Positions 44,905 to 54,769 of a DNA stretch of 64,000 bases are shown here, one piece after another. The notes under the pieces are model-generated. The model did not search any database. It was given only the letters and a program-made list of their open reading frames with translations, and was not told the origin of the DNA. The stretch comes from Skermanella sp. TT6 (lineage in GTDB: Bacteria; Pseudomonadota; Alphaproteobacteria; Azospirillales; Azospirillaceae): the NCBI RefSeq assembly GCF_016653635.2, contig NZ_CP067420.1, positions 1,929,501 to 1,993,500 on the forward strand, read 5' to 3'. Within the stretch, counting starts at the first letter, position 1. The number at the start of each line of letters is the position of its first letter. A program made the translations under genes and the position numbers.

Positions 44905-45303
44905 ATGGTGACGCTGACGGATTCGGCGGTAAGCACTCTCCAGCGGGTCCTGGCCGCTTCGGCCGCCGCGCAGGGCTTGCGCATCCAGGTGGCGGACGGC
45001 GGCTGCGCCGGGCTGAAATACCAGATGGGCCTGGAAGCGGGCGCCGGCGAGGACGATACCGTGCTGGAATACGGCGACGTGAAGGTCTTCATCGATGCCG
45101 GCAGCATGGTCCACCTGAACGGCGTCGTCGTCGATTACGTCGAGGGCGTGGGCGGCGCGGGGTTCAAGTTCGACAACCCCAACGCGACCTCTACCTGCGG
45201 CTGCGGCTCATCCTTCTCCACCTCTTCCTCCTCTTGCAGTTCCAAGTCCGCCGGCGCCCATGGCGAGGCCGGCGGATCGTGCGGCCACGGCCATCATCAT
45301 TGA
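44905..45303 (+). CDS. iscA: IscA-type Fe-S carrier (IscA-nif/HesB) with Cys/His tail
   Basis: A 132-aa A-type carrier. The three cluster cysteines are Cys34 (DGGCAGLKYQ), Cys98 and Cys100 (TCGCGSSF). Most IscA proteins end here; this one continues ~30 residues with Ser and extra Cys (CSS, SCGHG) and terminates in HGHHH, a possible extra metal-binding tail. Leads unit C behind AAGGAG. Would hold Fe or Fe-S clusters for nitrogenase maturation. Confidence 0.92.
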   Translation: MVTLTDSAVSTLQRVLAASAAAQGLRIQVADGGCAGLKYQMGLEAGAGEDDTVLEYGDVKVFIDAGSMVHLNGVVVDYVEGVGGAGFKFDNPNATSTCGCGSSFSTSSSSCSSKSAGAHGEAGGSCGHGHHH

Positions 45304-45372
45304 CGCCGCCGCGGCTGCGCCTTTCGGATACCAGGCCGGTCAGGCACCGGGCCGACACAGGAGAACAGACCA

Positions 45373-46323
45373 ATGTGGAACTACTCTGACAAGCTCAAGG
45401 AGCACTTCTTCAATCCGAAGAATGCCGGTGTCCTGGAAGAGGCGAACGCCGTCGGCGAAGTCGGCTCCATTTCCTGCGGCGACGCGCTCCGCCTGATGCT
45501 CAAGGTCGAGCCCGAGACCCAGGTCATCCAGGATGCCCGGTTCCAGACCTTCGGCTGCGGCTCCGCCATCGCGTCGTCCTCGGCGCTGACCGAGATGATC
45601 ATCGGCAAGACGGTGGAGGAGGCGCTCCAGGTCACCAACAAGGACATCGCGGACTATCTGGAGGGACTGCCCCCGGAGAAGATGCACTGCTCGGTCATGG
45701 GCGCCGAGGCGCTGCGCGCCGCCATCGCCAACTACCGCGGCGAGGAGTGGGTCGACGACCACGAGGAGGGCGAGCTGATCTGCAAGTGCTTCGGCGTCGA
45801 CGCCGCGATGATCGAGCGCGCGGTCGAGGTCAACGCCCTGACCACGCTGGAGCAGGTCACCAACTACACGAAGGCCGGCGCGAGCTGCAAGACCTGCCAC
45901 GAGAAGATCGAGGACCTGCTGGAGAGCCTGCTCGCCAAGCAGGGCAAGGTGCTGGAGCCGGTCGCGGCGAAGGCGCCCGCGGCGCCTGCCCTGGTCGGCC
46001 TGGGCGACATCGCCCCGCTCGCCGCGGCCCCCGCCGCGCCCGAGGCGGCCAGGCCGGCCGCCCCGGCGAAGAAGCTCAGCAACGTCCAGCGCATGCAGAT
46101 CGTGATCGCGGCCCTGGAGGAGATGCGCCCCTACCTGAAGCAGGACGGCGGCGATGTCGAGCTGGTCGATATCGACGGCAAGAACATCTATGTGCGCCTC
46201 AGCGGCGCCTGCTCCGGCTGCCAGATGGCGTCGGTGACGATCGAGGGCATCCAGACCAAGCTCGTCGAGAAGCTGGGCGAGCTGGTCCGTGTCATCCCCC
46301 ACACCATGATGGCGGCGGAGTGA
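45373..46323 (+). CDS. nifU: NifU, Fe-S cluster assembly scaffold
   Basis: A 316-aa three-domain scaffold. The N-terminal IscU-like domain has [23 protein letters not shown] and MHCSVMG. The central [2Fe-2S] domain has ICKCFGVD and [10 protein letters not shown] ~40-residue Ala/Pro linker follows, then the Nfu domain with [13 protein letters not shown]. It receives sulfur from NifS and loads clusters on NifH and NifB. All expected cysteines are present. Confidence 0.97.
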   Translation: MWNYSDKLKEHFFNPKNAGVLEEANAVGEVGSISCGDALRLMLKVEPETQVIQDARFQTFGCGSAIASSSALTEMIIGKTVEEALQVTNKDIADYLEGLPPEKMHCSVMGAEALRAAIANYRGEEWVDDHEEGELICKCFGVDAAMIERAVEVNALTTLEQVTNYTKAGASCKTCHEKIEDLLESLLAKQGKVLEPVAAKAPAAPALVGLGDIAPLAAAPAAPEAARPAAPAKKLSNVQRMQIVIAALEEMRPYLKQDGGDVELVDIDGKNIYVRLSGACSGCQMASVTIEGIQTKLVEKLGELVRVIPHTMMAAE

Positions 46324-46328
46324 GCGGT

Positions 46329-47525
46329 ATGGGAATCTATCTGGACAACAACGCCACCACCCGGGTCGATCCGGCCGTCGTCGCCGAGATGATGCCGTTC
46401 TTCACGGAGCATTTCGGCAATCCGTCGTCGATGCACGGCTACGGCGCCGCGGTCGGCGGCAAGATCGAATGGGCCCGCGGCGAGGTGCAGAAGCTGATCG
46501 GCGCCGCCTTCGACACCGAGATCGTGTTCACCTCCGGCGGGACCGAGTCCGACAGCACGGCCATCCTGTCGGCGCTGAAGGCTTATCCGAAACGCCGGGA
46601 GATCGTGACCTCCGTGGTCGAGCATCCCGCCATCCTCAGCCTCTGCGACTTCCTCGAAAGCAAGGAAGGCTACAGGATTCACCGCATCCCGGTGGACGGT
46701 AAGGGAAACCTGGACCTGGAGCGGTACGAGGCGGCCCTGTCCGAGAACGTCGCCGTCGTCTCCATCATGTGGGCCAACAACGAGACGGGGACGATCTTCC
46801 CGATCGAGCTGCTGGCCGGCATGGCGAAGAAGGTCGGCGCCCTGTTCCACACCGACGCCGTCCAGGCGGTCGGCAAGCTGCCGATGGACCTGGCGAACTC
46901 CGCGATCGACATGCTGTCGCTGTCGGGCCACAAGCTGCACGCCCCCAAGGGCATCGGTGCGCTGTACGTCAAGCGCGGGGTCCGCTTCCGGCCGATGCTC
47001 CGCGGCGGCCACCAGGAGCGCGGCCGCCGAGCCGGCACCGAGAACGCGCCGGCCATCGTCGGGCTGGGCAAGGCGTGCGAACTGGCGCGGGAGTCCCTGC
47101 CGATCGAGCTGACCCAGGTGGCGGCGCTCCGCGACCGGCTGGAGACGGCGCTGGTCGAGGCGATCCCCAACTGCTTCGTCACCGGCAATCCGGCCAACCG
47201 CCTGCCCAACACCGCCAACATCGCGTTCGAATTCATCGAGGGCGAGGCGATCCTGCTCCTGCTGAACGAGGAAGGCATCGCCGCGTCCTCCGGATCCGCC
47301 TGCACGTCCGGCTCGCTGGAGCCGAGCCACGTGATGCGGGCGATGGGCGTGCCCTACACGGCGGCCCACGGCGCCACCCGGTTCTCCCTGTCGCGCGACA
47401 CCACGGCGGAAGAGATCGATACGGTGATCCGGGTCATGCCCGGCATCATCGAGCGGCTGCGCAAGCTGTCGCCCTACTGGACCAGCCAGGGTGCCGCGGC
47501 CGGCTTCCAGCCCGTCTATTCGTAA
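46329..47525 (+). CDS. nifS: NifS, cysteine desulfurase
   Basis: A 398-aa PLP enzyme giving sulfide for nitrogenase Fe-S clusters. The PLP lysine is in SLSGHKLHAPKGIG, the catalytic Cys in SSGSACTSGSLEPSHVMRAM, and the dimer motif IYLDNNATTRVDPAV starts the protein. It follows nifU by 5 bp. Fully canonical, unlike the second copy at 24431. RBS overlaps the nifU stop. Confidence 0.97.
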   Translation: MGIYLDNNATTRVDPAVVAEMMPFFTEHFGNPSSMHGYGAAVGGKIEWARGEVQKLIGAAFDTEIVFTSGGTESDSTAILSALKAYPKRREIVTSVVEHPAILSLCDFLESKEGYRIHRIPVDGKGNLDLERYEAALSENVAVVSIMWANNETGTIFPIELLAGMAKKVGALFHTDAVQAVGKLPMDLANSAIDMLSLSGHKLHAPKGIGALYVKRGVRFRPMLRGGHQERGRRAGTENAPAIVGLGKACELARESLPIELTQVAALRDRLETALVEAIPNCFVTGNPANRLPNTANIAFEFIEGEAILLLLNEEGIAASSGSACTSGSLEPSHVMRAMGVPYTAAHGATRFSLSRDTTAEEIDTVIRVMPGIIERLRKLSPYWTSQGAAAGFQPVYS

Positions 47526-47573
47526 GCAGAACGCTCTACCCGATCTACAAAGTCCTCCTCTGGAGTCCCCGCG

Positions 47574-48731
47574 ATGCCCGAGCCGAGCTCCGTGACGATC
47601 AACGACACCACGCTGCGCGACGGCGAGCAGACCGCCGGGGTCGCCTTCACCGTCGAGGAGAAGATCGCGATCGCCCGCGCGCTGGACGCCGCGGGCGTTC
47701 CCGAGCTGGAGATCGGCATTCCCGCCATGGGCGAGGAGGAGCGGGAGAGCATCCGCGCGGTGGCCGCCGCCGGGCTGGACCGGGCGCGCCTGATGGTGTG
47801 GTGCCGCATGCGGGCCGACGACCTGCAGGAGGCAGCCACCTGCGGCGTCTCGTTCGTCAACATGTCGATGCCGGTGTCCGACATCCATATCCAGCGGAAA
47901 CTGGGCCGCGACCGGGCCTGGGCGCTGGACCAGATCGACCGGCAGATCCGCACCGCCCGCGACCTGGGGCTGGAGGTCGGGTTCGGCGGCGAGGACAGCT
48001 CCCGCGCCGATCCCGACTTCATGGCGCGGGTCGCCGAAACGGCCCAGGCCGCCGGTGCCCGGCGCTACCGTTTCGCCGACACGCTGGGCGTGCTCGATCC
48101 GTTCCAAACCTATGGTTTCATCCAGGCGTTGCGCGCCCGCACCGACCTGGAGATCGAGATCCACGCCCATGACGACCTGGGCCTCGCCACCGCCAACTCC
48201 CTGGCCGCGGTCCGCGGCGGCGCCACCCATGTCAACACCACCGTCAACGGCCTGGGAGAGCGCGCCGGCAATGCCGCCCTCGAGGAGATCGTGATGGGCC
48301 TCCGCCATCTCTACGGCACCGATACCGGCATCGCGGCGATGCGCCTGCCGGCCATCTCGGAGCTGGTGGCGAGCGCGTCCAACCGCCCGGTGCCGATCAA
48401 CAAGAGCATCGTCGGCGGCGCGGTCTTCACCCACGAGGCCGGCATCCATGTGGACGGCCTGCTGCGCGATCCGCTGACCTACCAGGGATTCGATCCGGCG
48501 GAGGTCGGACGTCGGCACAGCATCGTGCTGGGCAAGCATTCCGGCTCGGCCGGGGTCAAGCTGGCGTTCGCCGGCCTGGGAATCCAGCTGAGCGACGGCG
48601 AGGCGCAGGCAATCCTGCCGCGGGTGCGCCGGATGGCCGGTGCCTTCAAGCGGCCGCCGACTCCTGACGAACTCCTCCAGTTCCGCCGCGACGCCGCACC
48701 GGGCGAGCAGTCGGCCGCCCTGGCATCCTGA
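47574..48731 (+). CDS. nifV: NifV, homocitrate synthase
   Basis: A 385-aa enzyme that condenses 2-oxoglutarate and acetyl-CoA to homocitrate, the organic ligand of FeMo-co. The signature [17 protein letters not shown] is at the N-terminus, and the [16 protein letters not shown] and [19 protein letters not shown] motifs bind metal and acetyl-CoA. It follows nifS by 48 bp. Complete. Confidence 0.96.
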   Translation: MPEPSSVTINDTTLRDGEQTAGVAFTVEEKIAIARALDAAGVPELEIGIPAMGEEERESIRAVAAAGLDRARLMVWCRMRADDLQEAATCGVSFVNMSMPVSDIHIQRKLGRDRAWALDQIDRQIRTARDLGLEVGFGGEDSSRADPDFMARVAETAQAAGARRYRFADTLGVLDPFQTYGFIQALRARTDLEIEIHAHDDLGLATANSLAAVRGGATHVNTTVNGLGERAGNAALEEIVMGLRHLYGTDTGIAAMRLPAISELVASASNRPVPINKSIVGGAVFTHEAGIHVDGLLRDPLTYQGFDPAEVGRRHSIVLGKHSGSAGVKLAFAGLGIQLSDGEAQAILPRVRRMAGAFKRPPTPDELLQFRRDAAPGEQSAALAS

Positions 48732-48752
48732 TCTGAAACCGGGAGACCCGAC

Positions 48753-49562
48753 ATGTCCGGAATCGTCGAAGCATCCCCTCCGTCCGGCGCGGCACCGCCG
48801 CCGGAACGGAGCATCTGGAGCCTGCTGTGCGAGGACGTGGAATGCGTCGCCGACCGCGACCCGGCGGCGCGCAACACCTTCGACGTCCTGACCTGCTACC
48901 CGGGCATCCACGCCATCATAGCGCACCGCATCGCCAACGCCCTGTGGCGCCGCAACGTCCGCTGGCCGGCGCGCTTCGTCAGCTATCTGGCGCGCATGGT
49001 CACCAACATCGACATCCATCCCGGAGCCACCATCGGGCGGCGCTTCTTCATCGATCACGGTGCCGGCGTGGTCATCGGCGAGACCGCCGAGGTCGGCGAC
49101 GACGTGACCCTCTATCATGGTGTGACCCTCGGCGGCACCAGCTGGAACAAGGGCAAGCGCCATCCCACGCTGGAGGACGGCGTGATGTGCGGGGCGGGGG
49201 CCAAGATCCTGGGGCCGATCACCATCGGACGCAACGGCAGGGTCGGCGCCAACTCGGTCGTGACCAAGGACGTCCCGGCGGAGATGACCGTCGTCGGTAT
49301 TCCCGGTCGGATCGTCAAGCCGATCGAGCGGCGCATCGCCGATCACGGAATCGACCTCGACCATCACCTGATGCCGGACCCGGTCGGCCGGGCGCTCGCC
49401 TGCCTGATCGAGCACATCAACAAGATCGAAAACCGGTTGGACGAGCACACCGCCGCCGAGGTCGTCGGCGAACTGAGCCAGGCCATGGAAGGCATCGTCT
49501 GCGCGCGGTGCGGCAACAGTTGCGACCAGCCCGGCTGCGAGTTGCCGGGATGCGAACATTGA
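48753..49562 (+). CDS. cysE: Serine O-acetyltransferase (nif-associated CysE) with Cys-rich tail
   Basis: A 269-aa hexapeptide-repeat acetyltransferase that makes O-acetylserine, feeding cysteine to NifS. The left-handed beta-helix carries [20 protein letters not shown] and [20 protein letters not shown]. The C-terminus is unusual: ~20 residues holding Cys250, 253, 257, 262 and 267 ([20 protein letters not shown]). Location between nifV and nifW matches the Azotobacter-type cysE1. The Cys-rich tail may bind metal or sense redox state (inference). Confidence 0.93.
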   Translation: MSGIVEASPPSGAAPPPERSIWSLLCEDVECVADRDPAARNTFDVLTCYPGIHAIIAHRIANALWRRNVRWPARFVSYLARMVTNIDIHPGATIGRRFFIDHGAGVVIGETAEVGDDVTLYHGVTLGGTSWNKGKRHPTLEDGVMCGAGAKILGPITIGRNGRVGANSVVTKDVPAEMTVVGIPGRIVKPIERRIADHGIDLDHHLMPDPVGRALACLIEHINKIENRLDEHTAAEVVGELSQAMEGIVCARCGNSCDQPGCELPGCEH

Positions 49563-49608
49563 TCCTCACGAAGATCCTCACAAACTTCCGACCGACAGGA
49601 ATTCTCCC

Positions 49609-49944
49609 ATGAGCAGCTTCCAGGACGACTTGGACGATCTGAACACCGCCGAAGATTTCCTGCGGTTCTTCGGAATCGAATTCGATGCGCGGGTTGTCCA
49701 TGTCAACCGCTTGCATATCCTGCAGCGATTCCACGATTACCTGGCCGAGGAGGCCAACCTGGACAGCCTGGCCGAGGATCTCCTGCGGGACCGGTACAGG
49801 GTGCTGATCACGCAGGCGTACCAGGATTTCGTCAAGTCCGACGCGATCGCCGAGAAGGTCTTCAAGGTCCACAAGGACCAAGCCGAACGGCACAATGCCA
49901 GCTTCGTTCCGCTGGAGAGCCTGACCCTGTCCGGCGCCCGGTGA
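49609..49944 (+). CDS. nifW: NifW, nitrogenase stabilising/protective protein
   Basis: A 111-aa protein with the NifW pattern DLDDLNTAEDFLRFFGIEFD, VVHVNRLHILQRFHDYL and DLLRDRYRVLITQAYQDF. NifW binds MoFe protein and helps O2 tolerance and homocitrate handling in relatives. It follows cysE by 46 bp and precedes the fixA promoter region. Normal length. Confidence 0.94.
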   Translation: MSSFQDDLDDLNTAEDFLRFFGIEFDARVVHVNRLHILQRFHDYLAEEANLDSLAEDLLRDRYRVLITQAYQDFVKSDAIAEKVFKVHKDQAERHNASFVPLESLTLSGAR

Positions 49945-49967
49945 CAAAGCCGACAAGCGGTGGCTCC

Positions 49968-49983
49968 TGTCGGTTAGCCGACA
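49968..49983 (+). promoter_or_regulatory. NifA upstream activator site for fixABCX
   Basis: TGTCGGTTAGCCGACA, an exact TGT-N10-ACA and near-perfect palindrome, ~91 bp before the -24 element. Confidence 0.8.
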
Positions 49984-50073
49984 AGTGCCGCCGCGAGGAG
50001 CAGAATCCGATCAGCTTCGAATAAGCGTATCGAAATCAATGGTTTGCCACCTCTGCTCTGGCGTTTCTCAGGT

Positions 50074-50088
50074 TGGCATGACCCCTGC
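50074..50088 (+). promoter_or_regulatory. Sigma-54 promoter of fixABCX
   Basis: TGGCATGACCCCTGC: GG-N10-GC with a strong -24; -12 is CTGC. 52 bp before the fixA start. Confidence 0.85.
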
Positions 50089-50140
50089 ATAAGTCGAGTT
50101 GAGCAAGCCCTGAGGGGCCACCAGTCGAGAGGATAGCGGG

Positions 50141-50971
50141 ATGCACATCGTCGTCTGTATCAAGCAGGTGCCCGACAGCGCCCAGATCCGGATCCATCCG
50201 GTCACCAATACCATCATGCGCCAGGGCGTGCCGGCGATCATCAACCCCTACGACCTTTTCTCCCTGGAAGAGGCGCTGCGTCTGAAGGACCGTTTCGGCG
50301 GCCGGGTCACCGTCCTGACGATGGGTCCGCCCATGGCCGAAGCGTCCCTGCGCAAGGCGCTTTCTTTCGGTGCTACCGACGCGGTGCTGCTGACCGACCG
50401 CAAGTTCGCCGGCTCCGACACGCTGGCGACCTCCTACGCGCTGACCTCCGCCATCCGGAAGCTGCACAAGGAGGAGCCGGTCGACCTGGTGTTCTGCGGC
50501 AAGCAGACGATCGACGGCGACACCGCCCAGGTCGGCCCGGGGATCGCCACGCGCCTCAATCTCCAGCAGCTGACCTATGTCGCGAAGATCGAGGACGTGA
50601 ATCTCGAAAGCCGCGAGATCACCGTCCAGCGGCGTTCCGAGGGTGGCGTGCAGGTCCTGAAGAGCCGCCTGCCGGCCATGATCACCATGCTCGAAGGCTC
50701 CAACACGATGCGCTTCGGCACCATGGACGACATGTTCCGGGCCGCGCGCACGCCGCTGAAGACCTGGAGCAAGGACACCTGCGTCGACGACGAGAACAAG
50801 GTCGGCCTGAAGGGCTCGCCCACCGTCGTCTCCAAGGTGTTCGTGCCGAAGCCCCGCGCCGAGAAGGCGAAGATGATCGAAGCCGAGGGCGGTGCCGAGG
50901 CCCAGGCGGCGGCGGCGATCGACATGCTTTTCACCACCTACCCGAAGCTGGCGAACGACCTGGTCCGATAA
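50141..50971 (+). CDS. fixA: FixA, electron-transfer flavoprotein beta subunit
   Basis: A 276-aa ETF-beta homologue (MHIVVCIKQVPDSAQIRIHP, then CGKQTIDGDTAQVGPGIATR). FixABCX is an electron-bifurcating NADH:quinone/ferredoxin complex that supplies low-potential electrons to nitrogenase. Its FAD with FixB is the bifurcating site. Heads unit D, which has its own NifA site and sigma-54 promoter. Length normal. Confidence 0.96.
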   Translation: MHIVVCIKQVPDSAQIRIHPVTNTIMRQGVPAIINPYDLFSLEEALRLKDRFGGRVTVLTMGPPMAEASLRKALSFGATDAVLLTDRKFAGSDTLATSYALTSAIRKLHKEEPVDLVFCGKQTIDGDTAQVGPGIATRLNLQQLTYVAKIEDVNLESREITVQRRSEGGVQVLKSRLPAMITMLEGSNTMRFGTMDDMFRAARTPLKTWSKDTCVDDENKVGLKGSPTVVSKVFVPKPRAEKAKMIEAEGGAEAQAAAAIDMLFTTYPKLANDLVR

Positions 50972-51079
50972 GGGAGGGATCGCGGAAGGCGGGCGCCTGC
51001 CACGGCCGCCGCCAACCCCCGATCGCACCCGACCCGTCCGACGTCCGCCGAACCCTTTCTTCGAGACTGTGAGGCCGAT

Positions 51080-52183
51080 ATGAGCCAAGCGCCTGCCAAT
51101 CCACCCCCCGCCAAGAAGGCCGCCGGCGGCCGCAAGTTCGAACTGCCGGAAGAGTTGAAAGTCTACAAGGGTGTCTGGGTCATCGTCGAGCAGGAGCGCG
51201 GCAAGGTCCACACCGTCTCGTACGAGCTGCTGGGCGAGGCCCGCAAGCTGGCCGACAAGCTGGGCGTCGAGGTCGGCGCCGTGATCCTGGGCGCTCCCGG
51301 CCCCTTCATCCGGGAGATCACCGGCGAGGCGATCGCCTATGGTGCCGACGTGGTCTACACGGTGCTCGACCCCGTGCTGGCCGAGTACCGGACCGAGCCC
51401 TATTCCAAGGTGATGACCGACGTGGTCAACACCTTCAAGCCGGAGATCGTGCTGCTGGGCGCCTCGACGCTGGGCCGCGACCTGGCGGGCGCCATCGCGA
51501 CCACGCTGCTGACCGGACTTACCGCCGACTGCACCGAACTGGACATCAGCGCCGAGAACCGAAGCCTGGCGGCCACCCGCCCGACCTTCGGCGGCACCCT
51601 GCTGTGCACCATCCAGACGCTGGCCTACCGTCCGCAGATGGCGACCATCCGCCCGCGCGTCATGCAGATGCCCGAGCGCGACGGCACCCGAACCGGCCGC
51701 GTCATCGAAGTGACGCCCAACCTGGCGGAAGAGGTGTTCGTCACCAAGGTCCTCGACTTCATCCCGGACAGCGACCAGGAGGAGGCTCAGCTCGCCTTCG
51801 CCGACATCATCGTGTCGGGCGGGAAGGGGCTCCAGAAGCCGGAGAACTTCAAGCTGGTCTGGGACCTGGCCGAAGTGCTGGGGGCCGAGGTCGGTGCGTC
51901 GCGGCCCTGCACGCAGGCCGGTTGGGTCACCAGCGACCGGCAGGTCGGCCAGACCGGCAAGACGGTCCGGCCGAAGCTGTACATCGCCGCCGGGATCTCG
52001 GGCGCCATCCAGCATCGCGTCGGCTGCGAGAATTCCGACGTGATCCTGGCGATCAACTCCGATCCCAACGCACCGATCTTCGACTTCGCCCACCACGGCA
52101 TCGTCGGCGACGCGCTGCAGATTCTTCCGGCCTTGACGGAGCAGTTCCGCCAGCGCCGACTGGTCAACCGCAAGGCGAGCTGA
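51080..52183 (+). CDS. fixB: FixB, electron-transfer flavoprotein alpha subunit
   Basis: A 367-aa ETF-alpha homologue. The C-terminal FAD-binding region has [20 protein letters not shown] and [20 protein letters not shown] and [20 protein letters not shown]. The first ~20 residues are a Pro/Lys-rich extension. It forms the FAD-binding heterodimer with FixA. Spacing to fixA is 108 bp and to fixC 26 bp. Confidence 0.96.
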   Translation: MSQAPANPPPAKKAAGGRKFELPEELKVYKGVWVIVEQERGKVHTVSYELLGEARKLADKLGVEVGAVILGAPGPFIREITGEAIAYGADVVYTVLDPVLAEYRTEPYSKVMTDVVNTFKPEIVLLGASTLGRDLAGAIATTLLTGLTADCTELDISAENRSLAATRPTFGGTLLCTIQTLAYRPQMATIRPRVMQMPERDGTRTGRVIEVTPNLAEEVFVTKVLDFIPDSDQEEAQLAFADIIVSGGKGLQKPENFKLVWDLAEVLGAEVGASRPCTQAGWVTSDRQVGQTGKTVRPKLYIAAGISGAIQHRVGCENSDVILAINSDPNAPIFDFAHHGIVGDALQILPALTEQFRQRRLVNRKAS

Positions 52184-52209
52184 CCACCCGCCAGAGGAGA
52201 GTGCCTGAC

Positions 52210-53511
52210 ATGGTAGAGAAGTTTGATGCCATCGTCGTCGGCGCCGGGCCTTCCGGCAACTCGGCGGCATATACCCTGGCCAAGGGTGGCTTGAAGGTCC
52301 TGCAGATCGAGCGCGGCGAGTATTCCGGCTCGAAGAACGTCCAGGGCGCGATCATGTATGCCGACGCGCTGGAGCGGATCATCCCCGATTTCCGCGACGA
52401 CGCGCCGCTGGAACGCCACATCATCGAACAGCGCATCTGGCTGCTGGGCGACGACAGCTATATCGGCACCAATTACCGATCCGACAGCTTCAACAGCGAG
52501 CGCCCGAACCGCTACACCATCATCCGCGCCCAGTTCGACAAGTGGTTCAACGAGAAGGTCCGCGAAGCCGGCGCCCTCGTGATCTGCGAGACGACGGTCA
52601 CCGAACTGCTGCGCGATGCCAACGGCAAGGTCTATGGCGTTCGCACCGACCGCGAGAACGGCGAGGTCCATGCCGACGTGGTCATCATGGCCGACGGCGT
52701 CAACGCCCTGCTGGCCCGCCGCGCCGACCTTCAGCCGGAGCTGCCGCCCGAGAACGCGGCGCTGGCGGTGAAGGAGATCCACTTCATCGACCCCGCGCTG
52801 ATCGAGCAGCGGTTCCAGGTGAAGGGCGACGAAGGCGTCGTCATCGAGATGATGGGCAAGGTCACCGGCGGGATGGTCGGAACCGCGTTCCTGTACACCA
52901 ACAAGGAATCGCTGACCATCGGCATCGGCTGCCTGATCTCCGACTTCAAGGAGAAGGGCATCGCCCCGTACAAGCTGCTCGAGGACCTGAAGAACCATCC
53001 GGTGATCAAGCCCCTGATCCAGGGCGGCGAGGTCAAGGAGTATGCCGGCCACCTGATCCCGGAAGGCGGTTACAAGGCGGTCCCGCAGGTCTGCGGCGAC
53101 GGCTGGATGGTGGTCGGCGACGCCGCCCACCTGAACAACGCCGCCCACCGCGAAGGGTCGAACCTGGCGATGACCAGCGGCCGCTTCGCCGCCGAGACGC
53201 TCATCGAGCTGAAGAAGCAGGGCAAGGCGCCGGTCGCCGCCAATCTCGCCCTCTACAAGAAGAAGCTCGACGAGAGCTTCGTCATGAAGGACCTGAAGAA
53301 GTACAAGAACCTGCCGGAGATCATGCACATGTCGCCGCAGTTCTTCAGCGCCTATCCGGACCTCTTGAACGGCGCCGCCCACAATCTCTTTACCGTGGAT
53401 AATGTCGACAAGAAGACCAAGGAGAACCAGATCCTGAAATCGTTCGCCAAGCGGCGCTCGCTGTTCGGACTGGTCGGTGACGCATTCAAGCTGGCGAGGG
53501 CTTTCCGATGA
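52210..53511 (+). CDS. fixC: FixC, ETF:quinone-oxidoreductase-like flavoprotein
   Basis: A 433-aa FAD protein. The N-terminal dinucleotide motif is [20 protein letters not shown] and the C-terminal FAD block is [20 protein letters not shown]. It transfers the high-potential electron of the bifurcation to quinone. Ends overlapping fixX by 4 bp (ATGA). Complete. Confidence 0.96.
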   Translation: MVEKFDAIVVGAGPSGNSAAYTLAKGGLKVLQIERGEYSGSKNVQGAIMYADALERIIPDFRDDAPLERHIIEQRIWLLGDDSYIGTNYRSDSFNSERPNRYTIIRAQFDKWFNEKVREAGALVICETTVTELLRDANGKVYGVRTDRENGEVHADVVIMADGVNALLARRADLQPELPPENAALAVKEIHFIDPALIEQRFQVKGDEGVVIEMMGKVTGGMVGTAFLYTNKESLTIGIGCLISDFKEKGIAPYKLLEDLKNHPVIKPLIQGGEVKEYAGHLIPEGGYKAVPQVCGDGWMVVGDAAHLNNAAHREGSNLAMTSGRFAAETLIELKKQGKAPVAANLALYKKKLDESFVMKDLKKYKNLPEIMHMSPQFFSAYPDLLNGAAHNLFTVDNVDKKTKENQILKSFAKRRSLFGLVGDAFKLARAFR

Positions 53512-53801
53512 GCATGATCAAGGTTGAAGACAAGCTTTACCAGAACCGGTACATCGTCGACGAGAACCGTCCCCACATCTACATCAAGGACGCCGAGGTC
53601 TGCGCGTCCAACTGCAAGGGCCAGCCGTGCACCTTCTGCTGCCCGGCGAACTGCTACACGAAGGACGACGCCGGCGGCGTCAATCTCGTGACCGACGGCT
53701 GCCTGGAATGCGGCACCTGTCGGGTCATCTGCCAGGACCATGGCAATGTCTCGTGGAACTATCCGCGCGGCGGCTACGGCATCAGCTACAAGTTCGGCTG
53801 A
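53508..53801 (+). CDS. fixX: FixX, ferredoxin-like subunit
   Basis: A 97-aa ferredoxin-like protein with [20 protein letters not shown] and the cluster motif [15 protein letters not shown], followed by the conserved [14 protein letters not shown] end. It passes electrons between FixAB(C) and ferredoxin/quinone. Last gene of the nitrogen-fixation island, followed by a strong terminator. Confidence 0.96.
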   Translation: MSMIKVEDKLYQNRYIVDENRPHIYIKDAEVCASNCKGQPCTFCCPANCYTKDDAGGVNLVTDGCLECGTCRVICQDHGNVSWNYPRGGYGISYKFG

Positions 53802-53859
53802 GGTCGGATCCGATCCGCGGAACGGGGCGCTTCCACGCCCGTTCGGCGGCAGCAAAACG

Positions 53860-53895
53860 AAAGGGCCTCGGGAGGTTCGCTCCCGAGGCCCTTTT
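53860..53895. terminator. Intrinsic terminator after fixX (bidirectional)
   Basis: A 15-bp perfect stem, AAAGGGCCTCGGGAG (53860-53874) with 53880-53894, loop GTTCG, with T-rich 3' side on both strands. It serves fixABCX and the convergent pal gene. Outer GCGGCAGC/GCTGCCGC arms extend the pairing. Confidence 0.92.
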
Positions 53896-53920
53896 GCTTG
53901 GCTGCCGCCGCGGAGAGAGG

Positions 53921-54493
53921 TCAGTTGACCAGGGTCACCGCGCGTCGGTTCTGGGCCCAGGCCTGCTCGCCGGACGCGCCGATCGCCGGCCGCTCCTTGC
54001 CGAAGCTCAGCGTCGCGATGCGGTTGGGCGAAATGCCCTGGGTGACGAGATAGTTCCTGACCGAGTTGGCACGGCGGTCGCCGAGCGCCAGGTTGTATTC
54101 CCGCGTGCCGCGCTCGTCGGCGTGACCCTCGATCGTGACGGTCACGTTGGCGTACTGCTTCAGCCACTGGGCCTGCCGTTCCAGCGTCGCCCGGGCCTCC
54201 GCGCTCAGATCGACCTGGTCGTATCCGAAGAACACCCGGTCGCCGACGCTGTTGGCCAGATCCTGCTGGGAACCCGGCATCACGCCGCCGGCACCGGGAC
54301 GCGCACCCGAAAGGCCGCCGGCACCCCCGATGCCTCCGACCCCGACTCCGCCCGGGCCGCCCGCGCCCACTCCGCCGATCGGGGCTCCGTTCACCGCGCC
54401 CATGCCGCTGCTGCTCGAGGCGTCCCACGGAGCCGACTCGCAAGCCGTCAGAACGAGCAGGGCGCCCACTATCCCCATAAGCTTCAACCGCAT
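53921..54493 (-). CDS. pal: Pal-type OmpA-family lipoprotein
   Basis: A 190-aa peptidoglycan-associated lipoprotein. The signal ends at a lipobox LLVLTAC (Cys18), and a ~55-residue Gly-rich linker follows (VGVGGIGGAGGLSG). The OmpA domain carries VFFGYDQVDLSAEARATLER and EGHADERGTREYNLALGDRR, with the peptidoglycan-binding NRR near the end. The tol genes are absent here, so this is a stand-alone copy or a relocated pal. It links the outer membrane to the wall. Confidence 0.93.
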   Translation of the reverse strand: MRLKLMGIVGALLVLTACESAPWDASSSSGMGAVNGAPIGGVGAGGPGGVGVGGIGGAGGLSGARPGAGGVMPGSQQDLANSVGDRVFFGYDQVDLSAEARATLERQAQWLKQYANVTVTIEGHADERGTREYNLALGDRRANSVRNYLVTQGISPNRIATLSFGKERPAIGASGEQAWAQNRRAVTLVN

Positions 54494-54622
54494 TGCATAC
54501 CCTTTATGACGACTGGCCTAGATTTGTCCGCAGACACATAGAATAAATATGGCTACTAAACCGTTAACGAAACCAACAAGAAGCCGATTGGCGGCATTCG
54601 GCCCCTGCGACATCGTAGCCAA

Positions 54623-54636
54623 GTGATAGCTGTCAC
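54623..54636. promoter_or_regulatory. Crp/Fnr-type palindrome
   Basis: GTGATAGCTGTCAC fits GTGA-N6-TCAC, with A before and A after. It lies between divergent pal (54493) and the glucan synthase gene (54770), so it could regulate either. No protein evidence; candidate only. Confidence 0.4.
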
Positions 54637-54769
54637 ATACCCATCTGCGCAAACTCGATTAGAGTGTGATCCGGTAATGTGGCGGCGAAATCGGATTTGG
54701 TACGGCCGCCCCGGCATCACCCCTTCCTGAGTAGCTTCCCGCTCAACCACTCACCCCCAGAAAACGGCC

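Noticed and set aside
46188-49559. Minus-strand open frame of 1123 codons across nifS-nifV-cysE
   Set aside because: Antisense shadow of well-supported genes, caused by high GC at codon third positions; composition shows repeated low-information Gly/Arg/Asp/Val runs and no domains.
50036-52270. Minus-strand open frame of 744 codons opposite fixA/fixB
   Set aside because: Covers two canonical fix genes and their promoter; GC shadow.
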